Positions 43,854 through 52,505 of a stretch of 64,000 nucleotides of DNA are shown one piece after another. Position numbers and translations under genes: made by a program. Within the stretch, counting starts at the first letter, position 1; the number at the start of each line of letters is the position of its first letter. Source of the stretch: Phycisphaerales bacterium UBA2421 (GTDB lineage Bacteria > Planctomycetota > Phycisphaerae > Tepidisphaerales > Tepidisphaeraceae); assembly GCA_002343075.1 (NCBI GenBank), contig DDRH01000003.1, positions 90,711-154,710 on the forward strand, written 5' to 3'. A model generated the notes under the pieces. That model saw only the letters and a list, made by a program, of their open reading frames with translations. It made no database searches and had not been told where the DNA came from.

Positions 43854-44702
43854 ATGCAGAAGCGTCACTTCGCTGCCCTCGTGGCGGCTATTGGGCTGGG
43901 TTCGATGAGCCTGCCCGCGTCGGCGGATTTAATTTTCGATAATGGCCCCCTGGAAACAGGTGCGGTTTCGCGCGCCAGCGGTGCCGCGGTGCCGGGACCT
44001 GGCGTTGCGGCGCCAGCGGGCAATGTCTGGAGCGAGATTTTCACGGGCAATACCAGCGCTGGCGCGACGGCTAGTCCATCGGGTGCCACCGGCGCCTTCC
44101 GGTTAGCCGATGATTTCACGCTCTCGGCCAACTCGCGCATCGATACCGTGACCGGTTACGCCTACATGACCGGCAGCACCGATTTGCAGTTGTTCACGAC
44201 CGGTACCATTCGCATTTGGGACGGCCGACCCGACTTGCCGACCAGCAATGTTCTTTTTGGCGATACGACGACTGACCGTCTGATCGATAGCGCGGCAACG
44301 AACATTTATAGGCTTTTTGCCACCGACGGCAGCCTGGTAGGCGGGGTGAACAATGTGCCCGGTACCACCCGGCGAGTAAAATCCGCGGTTTTTGATATCG
44401 GCGGGCTGAATCTGAATGCTGGCACCTACTGGGTCGATTATCAGATCGCCCCCGTGGCCCCGCTGACCTCAGTCTTCCATCCGAGCGTCACGCTTACCGA
44501 TGCCCGCAATCGGCCAACTGACAATGCCATTCAGTTCACGACTGCGGCAGCATGGGTGCCATTCCTCGACACTGGCAGCCCGGCGGCGCTTCCCGATCTG
44601 AATCAGGACCTCGCGTTCCGAATTGACGGCGTGGTGCCTGAGCCCGGTGCCCTCGCGCTCGTCGCGCTGAGCGGCGTGGCGTTGCTTCGCCGACGCGCCT
44701 AA
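43854..44702 (+). CDS. exported PEP-CTERM protein, 282 aa
   Basis: The ATG at 43854 follows AAGGGAAAAG and opens a signal peptide (ALVAAIGLGSMSLPASA). The mature domain (LIFDNGPLETGAVSRASG..., FRLADDFTLSANSRIDTVTGYAYM, TIRIWDGRPDLPTSNVLFGD, AGTYWVDYQIAP) resembles the beta-sandwich of other PEP-CTERM proteins in environmental bacteria. No enzyme signature is visible. The C-terminus is VPEPGALALVALSGVALLRRRA. The gene is followed by a terminator. It is predicted to be sorted to the outer surface, and its function is unknown. Confidence 0.84.
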   Translation: MQKRHFAALVAAIGLGSMSLPASADLIFDNGPLETGAVSRASGAAVPGPGVAAPAGNVWSEIFTGNTSAGATASPSGATGAFRLADDFTLSANSRIDTVTGYAYMTGSTDLQLFTTGTIRIWDGRPDLPTSNVLFGDTTTDRLIDSAATNIYRLFATDGSLVGGVNNVPGTTRRVKSAVFDIGGLNLNAGTYWVDYQIAPVAPLTSVFHPSVTLTDARNRPTDNAIQFTTAAAWVPFLDTGSPAALPDLNQDLAFRIDGVVPEPGALALVALSGVALLRRRA

Positions 44703-44742
44703 GCTGAGGCAAGTCTCGATTCTTTATCTGATCAACCCGACG

Positions 44743-44780
44743 CGAGGGTGCCTTCCGAAAGGTGCCCTCGTGTCATTTTT
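44743..44780 (+). terminator. intrinsic terminator of the PEP-CTERM gene
   Basis: CGAGGGTGCC pairs with GGTGCCCTCG (two G-U pairs) and is followed by TGTCATTTTT. It sits 40 bases after the stop. Confidence 0.75.
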
Positions 44781-44818
44781 GGCGCGAAGTTCCCGGCGCA
44801 CAATTTGTCGGAGCGTCT

Positions 44819-45475
44819 TCAGACAAATCTGCACTCCAAAAGCAGCGCGGCCTCAAGCAGCTTCTGATACTCCACCGCCGGGATTTCTATGCAGCCGAAG
44901 CGGGCGAGGTGCGAAGTCTGTGCCTGCGTATCGAGTAGCGAAAAGCCTCTCTCGCGCAGCCGTTCGACCAGCGCGACCAGCGCGACCTTTGATGCGTCTC
45001 GCTGCGTGTGAAACATGCTTTCGCCGAAGAACGCCCCGCCGAGCGACACGCCGTACAGCCCGCCGGCGAGCTGCCCGTCGTGCCAGGCCTCGATGCTGTG
45101 GGCATGGCCGATCTGGTGGAGCCGTTCGTAAGCCTCAATGAGTTCGTTGCTGATCCAACTACCGTTGCCCTCATCGCGCTTTGCGGTCATGCACGCAGTC
45201 ATGCAGTTGCGGAAATTGTGATTAATCCGGATCTCGAACCGCCGCTGGCGGATGAGCTGCCTGAGTGTGCCGGGAATGTGAAACGCGTCTAACGGGATGA
45301 TGCCGCGGGGGTCGGCGGCATACCATCGCGTGATGCCATCGGAGTCGGTCATTGGAAACGCACCATTGGCGTAGGCGTGTAAGAGAGTTTGCGGCTGAAG
45401 CGATGGGACACGCATTTCGCGGATTATATTGAATGACCGGGCAAGGAGGGCGGCGGAAATTAAAGCCGACTTCAT
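44819..45475 (-). CDS. aat: leucyl/phenylalanyl-tRNA--protein transferase
   Basis: The protein of 218 residues matches the Aat family: LLHAYANGAFPMTDSDGITRWYAADPRGIIPL (about residues 27-58), then GSWISNELIEAYERLHQIGHAHSIEAW and GLYGVSLGGAFFGESMFH. Aat transfers Leu or Phe from charged tRNA to the N-terminus of proteins that start with Arg or Lys, which marks them for ClpS/ClpAP degradation. The start is set at ATG 45475; ATG 45415 is an alternative and would give the common shorter N-terminus. It is a single-gene unit read toward the PEP-CTERM gene. Confidence 0.92.
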   Translation of the reverse strand: MKSALISAALLARSFNIIREMRVPSLQPQTLLHAYANGAFPMTDSDGITRWYAADPRGIIPLDAFHIPGTLRQLIRQRRFEIRINHNFRNCMTACMTAKRDEGNGSWISNELIEAYERLHQIGHAHSIEAWHDGQLAGGLYGVSLGGAFFGESMFHTQRDASKVALVALVERLRERGFSLLDTQAQTSHLARFGCIEIPAVEYQKLLEAALLLECRFV

Positions 45476-45791
45476 AGCGGGGCGCTTCGGCTTGTCAGAT
45501 CGACGCGCCGGGGGCCGAAACCTCTGTGGCAAACGCTACATGAATTGGGCCACTTCCCTATTTTCTCATGGCGGGCGGTAGAAACGTCCGATAACAGCAG
45601 AATCAGGGTCGGTTTGTAACGGGTTGGCGTCTGCGACGTCTTCAAATGCCATGCAGCGTGATCTGCAGGGGGAACTGGAAAGGATGCTTGTGAGCAACTT
45701 CGTGGCCACGCCCGAACGGCTTGTGACAGACCGCACCCGCTGCTACCATCGCACGCTTCAACCCGGCCCACCGGTCGGGGAGGACGCCGCC

Positions 45792-46919
45792 ATGAAGCTC
45801 GTCGTAACGATCCCCGCTCTTAACGAAGAAAAGACCATCGCGCAGGTCATCAGCGGGGTGCCGCTGGCGATTCCGGGAATTGATGAAGTTGAAGTCATCG
45901 TAATGAACGACGGTTCCGAAGACCGAACGGCCGAAATTGCCGAGCGCGCCGGGGCGACTGTTATCAACATAAGTGGCCGTCCGGGCTTGGGTTACATCTT
46001 TCGCACCGGCCTCGAACGCGCCATGCGGCGCGGGGCGGATATCATTGTAAACATCGACGGCGACGGGCAGTTCAACTCCGGCGACATCGCCAAGCTGGTC
46101 GAGCCGCTACTCAGGGACGAAGCCGATTTTGTCACCTGCTCGCGGTTCGCCGATCCGGCCCTGCGGCCGGTCATGCCGACAGTTAAGTTTTACGGCAATC
46201 AGGCCGTCACACGCATGATTAACTGGGTGTGCGGCGGAACCGACTTCACCGACGTGTCCTGCGGCTTTCGCGCTTTCAACCGCGAGGCGGCGTATCGGCT
46301 GACCCTTTTTGGTCGATTTACCTACACCCAGGAATGCTTTATCGACTTATTTAGCAAGGGTTTACGAATCGCCGAGGTGCCCCTGAAGGTGCGCGGCGTG
46401 CGAGAGCATGGCAAGAGCCGAATCGCCTCCAATCTCTGGAAATACGCCACCAACAGCCTGCCGATCATCCTGCGCGCAATGCGCGACATCCAGCCGATGA
46501 AGTTCTTCGGCGGAATCGCGGCAATTGTCGGCGTACCGGGGGTGCTCATGGCGGCGTTTGTCACCGTCTGGTACCTCGCTCAAGGCCGGACGACCCCATT
46601 CACAAGCCTCATCGCAGTCAGCGGCGCGATGGTAATCGTCGGGTTCCTGATGTTTGCCGTCGCTTTGCTCGCTGACATGATGGGACGGCACCGGCGCATC
46701 ACCGAAGAACTTTTGTACCTCGCCCGGCGCAAAATCTATTCCAGCCGGCGCACCATCCGTGCGAGCCTGCCACCCACTCCGGAAGAGCCGCATGTGGCCA
46801 TTCCAACCATGCACGACACATGGTCGCTCCCGGTGATGAAGGTGATTCATGCTTCGGATAGCAAGGACGATTCCGGTGCCCCGGTTGGCGCGCCCGACAA
46901 CGCCCGCGAAGCGATCTGA
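45792..46919 (+). CDS. polyprenyl-type GT2 glycosyltransferase with two membrane segments
   Basis: The protein of 375 residues starts at ATG 45792 with GGAGG upstream. Its GT-A domain has VVTIPALNEEKTIAQVISGV, VIVMNDGSEDRTAEIAERAG, NIDGDGQFN (DxD) and SCGFRAFNREAAYRL. This is the dolichol-phosphate-mannose-synthase-like branch that attaches a sugar to a polyprenyl phosphate. Two C-terminal hydrophobic helices (about 240-315) anchor it to the membrane, and a charged tail follows. It is divergent from the membrane protein, GT9 and GT39-like genes at 47068-51388. Such enzymes often supply the polyprenyl sugar that GT39-like enzymes use. Confidence 0.9.
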   Translation: MKLVVTIPALNEEKTIAQVISGVPLAIPGIDEVEVIVMNDGSEDRTAEIAERAGATVINISGRPGLGYIFRTGLERAMRRGADIIVNIDGDGQFNSGDIAKLVEPLLRDEADFVTCSRFADPALRPVMPTVKFYGNQAVTRMINWVCGGTDFTDVSCGFRAFNREAAYRLTLFGRFTYTQECFIDLFSKGLRIAEVPLKVRGVREHGKSRIASNLWKYATNSLPIILRAMRDIQPMKFFGGIAAIVGVPGVLMAAFVTVWYLAQGRTTPFTSLIAVSGAMVIVGFLMFAVALLADMMGRHRRITEELLYLARRKIYSSRRTIRASLPPTPEEPHVAIPTMHDTWSLPVMKVIHASDSKDDSGAPVGAPDNAREAI

Positions 46920-47067
46920 CGGCAGGTCGACAGCAATCACGACACCGCCCCAATGCCCCCGCAGCACCGCCGCCATCGGCCCACGAATCTTCACGAAGAA
47001 GCGCGCAGGGTTTCGCGGTTTCATGCACTCAAATCGCGGTGCGGTAGATCGATTGAATCCGCGTCGC

Positions 47068-48069
47068 TCAGGTGATCTGTTCAACCGGCGGCTTACTCGC
47101 GCCGCGCAGCAGTACCATTCCCACGCCAGCCAGCCCGAGTTCGACCAGGGTTTGGGCGACGCGCATCGCTGCGACCACGATCGCCGCTTTCGGGCCGATC
47201 AGGCTCGCGAGGGTGCCGAGGTAAATCGCCTCGCGCACGCCAAGCCCCGCGGGGGCGAATAGTGCGAGATAGCTGATGGTCATCGCAAGGGCTGCGATCG
47301 AGATGAAGAGCGGAATCTGGCTCGCGGGCATCTCCGCGACGCTGCGCGTCATAAACCAGAGCGCCAGCCCCGCAGCGATCCATTGCGCAAACGCGCACAT
47401 GACCGGGACGATGTATCGAGCCACATCAGGCATCCGCGGCAATGGCGGCTTCTTGAGCTTCTTCAGTGCAAAGTTGATCGCGCGGCCAAACACCGCAGGA
47501 TGCAGGCAGACAATGCCAGCCGCGACGATGATTCCGCAGTAAACCCAACCGCCGGGCAGGACGCGCTGCACGGGTTCCCAAAGCAGCAACGGCGAACCGG
47601 TGATGAGGCCGGCGATGACGGCTAGTCCATCAAGCACCAGCACAACGGAAATCGCCACCGCTGCCGGGATGTTGAATCGCCGGAGCATGTAGATCGCGCC
47701 GAGAAGCGCAGCCACCTTCCCTGGCACATACTTTCCCAGCGGCGGCACCCACGCCACGGCTGCCATGACCCGCCAAGCCGGTGCCTGCGTGTAAGCCGAC
47801 AACAGCGATCGATACGAGACCATCTGTACAGTTGAAACCACGACAAGAAACACCACTGCGAGCGCTGCGGGCGCGACCGAGAAGCGCACGGCCGAGAAAT
47901 CAATCTGCTGGAAGTTGCGATAGAGCGCCCACCCGACAAACCCGAGGACAACCAGCAGCAAAGCGAGCTTGAGAGCAATCACCCAGTTCCGCGCCGCGGC
48001 GCGCGTGGGTTGGGGGGTCACGTTGTCGGGCCAAAGACTCAGTGAATCATCCACGCCGCGATGCGGCAA
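47068..48069 (-). CDS. lysylphosphatidylglycerol synthase TM-like membrane protein (UPF0104)
   Basis: The protein of about 333 residues has eight or more hydrophobic spans and the family motifs YVPGKVAALLGAIYMLRR and LALFAPAGLGVREAIYLGTL. These are characteristic of the UPF0104/flippase-like group that accompanies glycosyltransferases. The catalytic domain of MprF is absent, so it is not an aminoacyl-PG synthase. The start is TTG: TTG 48069 lies 9 bases from GAGGA, while TTG 48078 lies directly on it. The gene belongs to a minus-strand group with GT9 and GT39-like genes. A role in lipid-linked sugar handling is inferred. Confidence 0.82.
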   Translation of the reverse strand: MPHRGVDDSLSLWPDNVTPQPTRAAARNWVIALKLALLLVVLGFVGWALYRNFQQIDFSAVRFSVAPAALAVVFLVVVSTVQMVSYRSLLSAYTQAPAWRVMAAVAWVPPLGKYVPGKVAALLGAIYMLRRFNIPAAVAISVVLVLDGLAVIAGLITGSPLLLWEPVQRVLPGGWVYCGIIVAAGIVCLHPAVFGRAINFALKKLKKPPLPRMPDVARYIVPVMCAFAQWIAAGLALWFMTRSVAEMPASQIPLFISIAALAMTISYLALFAPAGLGVREAIYLGTLASLIGPKAAIVVAAMRVAQTLVELGLAGVGMVLLRGASKPPVEQIT

Positions 48070-48102
48070 CAGGGTCAATCCTCATCGGCGATTGCAGCAT
48101 AC

Positions 48103-49218
48103 TCATACACGTTCCGCGTGCAGTGGCATCGCCAGCCGCACTTTCTCCATCACCATTTCCACCGAAATCTCGTTAATGCAGTACGGTTCGCAGCAGCGCA
48201 TCTTTGGTTTGGTCGATTCCCACGGATACATGAAGCACGGCGAACAGTCTTTTGCGGGCCTTACGACCAGATCATGGTTGCCGAACGGACAAACCCGCTG
48301 CGGGTCGGCCGGGGCGAAGAGTGTGACCGCGCGCGTCCCCACCGCGGCGGCAAGGTGGGCCAGGCCGCTGTCAGTGCCGACGTAGAGCCTGGCCCGTTGC
48401 AACACCGCGCCTGCCACGCCGAGCGATCCTGCGAGTTCGAGGCAGTGCAGCCGCGGCGCAGCCCCTGCCACGGGCGCCCCCGTCAGCGCGCTGACTGCAG
48501 AAAACTGATCGACAATCTCCCGCGCCACACCGCGTTCGTCGGGTCCTTCGAGAAGCGCTACTGCCATACCCGTCTGCTCAAGTAGTGCACGCACGAGTGC
48601 TGCATACTTTGCAGCGGGCCAGCGTTTCGCCGCGGCGAGAATCGTTCGGGCGCTGCCCGCGTGTACGGCGATGAACGGCCGCCGGTCTTCGATTCCGCTG
48701 GCGCGAAACAAATCGGCGGCAGCGTCGGTATCGTTGCGGGAAAGTTCGAATCGCGGGCCCGCAGCGGTGTCCGGCTGCAGTCCGAGCGCTTCGAGAAGCC
48801 GCAGGTTTTGCACGACATCGTGCAGGCCGCGTTTTGCCTCCACGCGCGTGCCGACGCTCGACAACCAGGCGCGATGCTGCGCGGGATAGGCGTGCATGAT
48901 GACTTGTTCGGCCCGACTCTGCCGCGCCAGCAGGTTGTATTGCCATCGGTTGGAGGGGAACGGGACAATCAGGCAATCGATCGGCCCCGCGGCGCGCATG
49001 GCGCCAAAAAGTTTCATCGCCCCTTTCCCAGAGACCGAAACGTCCACCCCGCGGAGCCGTTGAAATGGCTCAGCCATCGGTCGGGTGGCGGCGATGACCT
49101 TGATGACGCTGCCTTTGCGCGCCGCGCGCAACTGCCGCACCATCGGCTCGGCCATCAGCGCGTTGCCGATCCCCGCGACGATGGGAATGACGAAGGTGGC
49201 ACCGTTCGGTGAAGTCAT
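48103..49218 (-). CDS. glycosyltransferase, GT9 (heptosyltransferase-like)
   Basis: The protein of 371 residues has the GT-B fold of ADP-heptose:LPS transferases. The N-terminal domain begins GATFVIPIVAGIGNALMAEPMV. The second domain contains VHAGSARTILAAAKRWPAAKYAAL and the donor-binding region RLYVGTDSGLAHLAAAVGTRAVTLFAPADP. Four Cys near the end (CSPCFMYPWESTKPKMRCCEPYC) are unusual but occur in some family members. It starts at ATG 49218. It likely adds a core sugar to an outer-membrane lipid, and GT9 proteins are standard in Planctomycetes with LPS-like lipids. Confidence 0.88.
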   Translation of the reverse strand: MTSPNGATFVIPIVAGIGNALMAEPMVRQLRAARKGSVIKVIAATRPMAEPFQRLRGVDVSVSGKGAMKLFGAMRAAGPIDCLIVPFPSNRWQYNLLARQSRAEQVIMHAYPAQHRAWLSSVGTRVEAKRGLHDVVQNLRLLEALGLQPDTAAGPRFELSRNDTDAAADLFRASGIEDRRPFIAVHAGSARTILAAAKRWPAAKYAALVRALLEQTGMAVALLEGPDERGVAREIVDQFSAVSALTGAPVAGAAPRLHCLELAGSLGVAGAVLQRARLYVGTDSGLAHLAAAVGTRAVTLFAPADPQRVCPFGNHDLVVRPAKDCSPCFMYPWESTKPKMRCCEPYCINEISVEMVMEKVRLAMPLHAERV

Positions 49219-49294
49219 TGGCCGCAGATTACCGCTGTTCACTACGGAGGTGAATGCACGCGCACACGGCCAGAGAATTTTGGAGCGCGATCAT

Positions 49295-51388
49295 TCACAT
49301 CCCCGGCACGCGTTGCGGCCAGTTTTTCGCTGAAGGCAGGTCGATCCTCGAGCCTGACCGGCGATATTCCACACCCGGCGCATCGGCGGGCTGGGTGCCC
49401 GGCGGGCGAATGCGCGGGGGGAAAACGGCTTGCAGCGTGGTCTGCGCGAAATTGGTCGGCGCGGTGTATGGCAGCACGGGAACAGGCTCGATGTTAATGC
49501 GATAGAGCACCCATCCCCCGGAGTCGGGGCCGAGGCCTTCTTTCACCAGTTTCTCGTTCAGCCATCGGGGAAGGATAAAATGCCAGACGCGCCACGGCAC
49601 GCTCGGGCGCTGGTCAAGGTAGTACTGCACCTTCCGCTTCTGGCACCATTTCAGCAGTTCCATCTTTGGCTCGCCGGCATTCTTGTCGCGCACGGTCTGC
49701 ACCGCCCGCCCGGTCAGCAGCACCGCGGCGCGGACGGCATACTTGCTCTTGCGCACCCGGCCGAGGTTGACATAGCGTTCGGCCACGGCCAATTCGGCAT
49801 CCTGCAAGCCCGACTGGTTGAGTTGATAGCAGGCGCGGATCAGATCTTCATTAAATCCAGCCTCGTAGCGAGCAAAAAAGTCGTGGCTCCGCGCGATGCG
49901 CAGGTCAATCGCGTAGAGCGAGCCGTTGACTAGCAGCACGCTCATCGCAAATGTGACGACGGCAAGATGCCCGATCCGTGCCGGGCGGTCGGCCGGGCCA
50001 GACCTGGCCCACAGCCGCAGCATCCAGGCCGCGGCGATTGTCAGAGCGACCAGCGTGGCTTCTAACCTTCCCAGCAGCACCCACTCGGATACCGCCATGG
50101 CCAGCGAAGCGATGATCAACACCACGGCGACCGCACGATCGCGCCCCACTCCGCCGATTGACCCGATCAGCATCAGCCGAATACCTTGAATCACGCCAAT
50201 GAAGAGGAGAGGGGCGATCGGCACCAGATAGCGCGCATTGGCGTTGGGCCAGTTAATGCACAAAACGGCGCAGTAAGTCGCCACCCCGAGCCAGAGCCAC
50301 TGCAGCTGCAGAATCGCATCGAGAAGTTTCGCGCCGAGCGCGGTAATGACCAGCCAGCCGATGACAATTCCCAGCCACGCCGCCGCCGGCACCGCCGATG
50401 CAAATCGGGCCGGCTGCCAGAAGAGCCAACTGAACCAGGTTCCCGCATCGGCCGCACGGCGCAATAGCTCGCCAGCGAGGGTGCGATCCTTGCCGGTTTC
50501 AGTGTTCAACAGATCAAGCTTTTTGGCGTCGGCGGTGACGCTCGGGCGCGGGGTGGCGGCAACGGTCTCATCAAAAACCGCGCCCACTTCCCGCTGGGCC
50601 ACTTCCTGATCGGGCGTGAGCGCAAGGACATGTCGCAGCACGAGAAACGTCGAAAACGTGACGGCGATGCAGGCAAGCGACCCGGCCCAGCGCGGAAATG
50701 ATGCAACACTCCAGAAGCGCGCGCCGTTCATGAGCGCCGCGCAAACAATAAGAAACTGAAGAATGCCGGCCCAGCGAATCATCACCCCTGCGGCGCACAA
50801 GAGCAGGAGCAGGGGCACACGCCATGCAAGCCCGCCGCGCCGTTCGGATAGTTGAAGCGCAATGAGAATGGAAAGCGAAGATATGACGCAGAAAAACGCT
50901 TCGGAGTGCGTCCAGAACGTCAGCGAGTAGACGTGGCACAGCACCGCAGTCAGCAGCACGACCGCAGCGGCCCCGCGGGGGCTGGTGATGCGGACCAGCA
51001 CGTAGTACCAGATTGCCAGCGACGCCAGCATGCTGCAGATAGTCACGACCTTAAAGGCCGCGAATGTTGGAGAAATCTTCATCACGCCGGCGAGCACAAG
51101 CGGCCAGCCGGGTGGGCAGATGTTGACGAACTGGCCGTTGAACTTAAACCCTTCGCCTTGAACGATGCTGCGGGCGATCGAGACATATAAATCGCCATCC
51201 CCCGACGGTACCCAGAAGGGGTTAAACAACGCTATGAACAGTGCAGCACACACCCCGATGCTGAGCGAACAGAATTTCCAGTTGGCCAGCGTGGCGGCGC
51301 GGGGGTGTCGATGCCAGATGGCCACGGGCGAGCCTCTGCCGATGGCGGCCGCTGCGGTGCTTCTGGCTGAATCGATACTGCCCTGCAT
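49295..51388 (-). CDS. membrane glycosyltransferase, GT39/ArnT-like
   Basis: The 697-residue protein has about 11 hydrophobic spans in its first 470 residues and an extramembrane C-terminal domain of about 200 residues. Near the N-terminus it has SGDGDLYVSIARSIVQG, where an acidic residue in the first loop is the conserved catalytic element of protein-mannosyl/ArnT-type transferases. It uses a polyprenyl-phosphate sugar and works at the outer face of the membrane. ATG 51388 is the start. The promoter region upstream carries a 14-base tandem repeat. Together with the GT2 at 45792 it could form a donor-making and donor-using pair. Confidence 0.83.
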   Translation of the reverse strand: MQGSIDSARSTAAAAIGRGSPVAIWHRHPRAATLANWKFCSLSIGVCAALFIALFNPFWVPSGDGDLYVSIARSIVQGEGFKFNGQFVNICPPGWPLVLAGVMKISPTFAAFKVVTICSMLASLAIWYYVLVRITSPRGAAAVVLLTAVLCHVYSLTFWTHSEAFFCVISSLSILIALQLSERRGGLAWRVPLLLLLCAAGVMIRWAGILQFLIVCAALMNGARFWSVASFPRWAGSLACIAVTFSTFLVLRHVLALTPDQEVAQREVGAVFDETVAATPRPSVTADAKKLDLLNTETGKDRTLAGELLRRAADAGTWFSWLFWQPARFASAVPAAAWLGIVIGWLVITALGAKLLDAILQLQWLWLGVATYCAVLCINWPNANARYLVPIAPLLFIGVIQGIRLMLIGSIGGVGRDRAVAVVLIIASLAMAVSEWVLLGRLEATLVALTIAAAWMLRLWARSGPADRPARIGHLAVVTFAMSVLLVNGSLYAIDLRIARSHDFFARYEAGFNEDLIRACYQLNQSGLQDAELAVAERYVNLGRVRKSKYAVRAAVLLTGRAVQTVRDKNAGEPKMELLKWCQKRKVQYYLDQRPSVPWRVWHFILPRWLNEKLVKEGLGPDSGGWVLYRINIEPVPVLPYTAPTNFAQTTLQAVFPPRIRPPGTQPADAPGVEYRRSGSRIDLPSAKNWPQRVPGM

Positions 51389-51402
51389 TCACGTCCTTCA
51401 AT

Positions 51403-51486
51403 GCCCGGACTTCACTACCCGGTTTTCATTGCCCGGAATTCTCTGCCCGGACTTCGCTACCCCGGCTTCACTACCCGGCCTGATGC
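51403..51486. repeat. 14-base tandem repeat, six units
   Basis: Six units in register read GCCCGGACTTCACT, ACCCGGTTTTCATT, GCCCGGAATTCTCT, GCCCGGACTTCGCT, ACCCCGGCTTCACT and ACCCGGCCTGATGC. The last unit is half conserved. The array lies in the 146-base gap between the methyltransferase gene and the GT39-like gene, starting 15 bases before the latter's ATG. It is not a CRISPR array: there are no spacers. Confidence 0.8.
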
Positions 51487-51534
51487 TCCATACCGGCGAT
51501 CCAAATACTGTTAGCGGCCCACCATTCAAGGCGT

Positions 51535-52386
51535 CTACTTCCGTCGAGCATCCAGGCAGAATACTGCCTTGCTGCGAAAGCCCCCGGTCCAGCCGTGACC
51601 TTTGACCAGATCATGCACCCCTTTCAGCAGGGGAAACTTCCACGGCAGCAGCTCGGGGTTGGTTTGCTTAACGTAATCGGTGGTGAGCAGCCCGTCGGGC
51701 GACTTCATCCGGCCTAGCTCGGCGGTCGCGTCAATTTCCTGAATGGCGAAGTATTCCGAAACGTGCGAGAGCAGGTCGGCGGCTTGCTGATATGACAGCG
51801 GAAACTTGCCGTCGAGCGAGAGATCAAACGTCAGCACCAACTGGCCCGCTGGCTTCACGACCCGCGCGAACTCCTTAATGATCTGCGCGTAATTGTCGGT
51901 GTGCTCGAGCACGCTCAGGCAGGCGAGGCTGTCAAACTCGCCGGTGCCAAACTTCAAATCCTGAAGCATGCCCTCCGCAAAACGCACGCGCGCCCCCGGG
52001 GTATTGGCGTTGACGGCGGCGAAGATGTCGTGATAGGACTTGTCGTAATCAACGCAAACCACACTCGCCGACGAAATCTGATCGCAAATGTAGTAATCTA
52101 AGAAGGTTACGCCACTTCCCGCGTCGAGAATCTTAATCGCCTGTGCGCCGTCGGCGGTCTGCAGAAGTCGGGCGTGGGCGAGGAGTTTTTCGCCCACATA
52201 GGGGTATTCGTACCGCCGGCTCCACATGCCAAACGGGTCCTGGCCCCAGTGCCTGCCATATTTATCAAGCGCGGCGGCGTGCCGGGCGAGAAACGCAGCG
52301 TTGTAGGCCGTGTATTCGTTGTAGGTGGGCGTGGCCTGCAATTGTGCCACGTCAGCAACGGTCGGAATGCCGGATTTCAGGTTCAT
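51535..52386 (-). CDS. class I SAM-dependent methyltransferase
   Basis: The protein of 283 residues has the SAM-binding motifs IKILDAGSGVTFLDYYICDQ (motif I, about 85), SVVCVDYDKSYHD (motif II acid), and EFDSLACLSVLEHTDNYAQIIKEFARVVKPAGQLVLTF (motifs IV-VI). The start ATG 52386 has CGAGGT upstream; 16 further residues are possible but unlikely. The pattern fits a small-molecule or sugar methyltransferase. It lies upstream of the GT39-like gene in the same direction and may modify the same glycan, although the repeat-bearing gap could separate the units. Confidence 0.88.
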   Translation of the reverse strand: MNLKSGIPTVADVAQLQATPTYNEYTAYNAAFLARHAAALDKYGRHWGQDPFGMWSRRYEYPYVGEKLLAHARLLQTADGAQAIKILDAGSGVTFLDYYICDQISSASVVCVDYDKSYHDIFAAVNANTPGARVRFAEGMLQDLKFGTGEFDSLACLSVLEHTDNYAQIIKEFARVVKPAGQLVLTFDLSLDGKFPLSYQQAADLLSHVSEYFAIQEIDATAELGRMKSPDGLLTTDYVKQTNPELLPWKFPLLKGVHDLVKGHGWTGGFRSKAVFCLDARRK

Positions 52387-52505
52387 ACCTCGATTGGCAG
52401 TGTAAAGAGCGTCACCGAAAGAGCAAAGTTTCAACCGCCCAAGCCCACGGGCCTGCCCCGGCTGCGCCGCGACGCGCTTTGCGTAACTTACAGCAAAACA
52501 AATAT

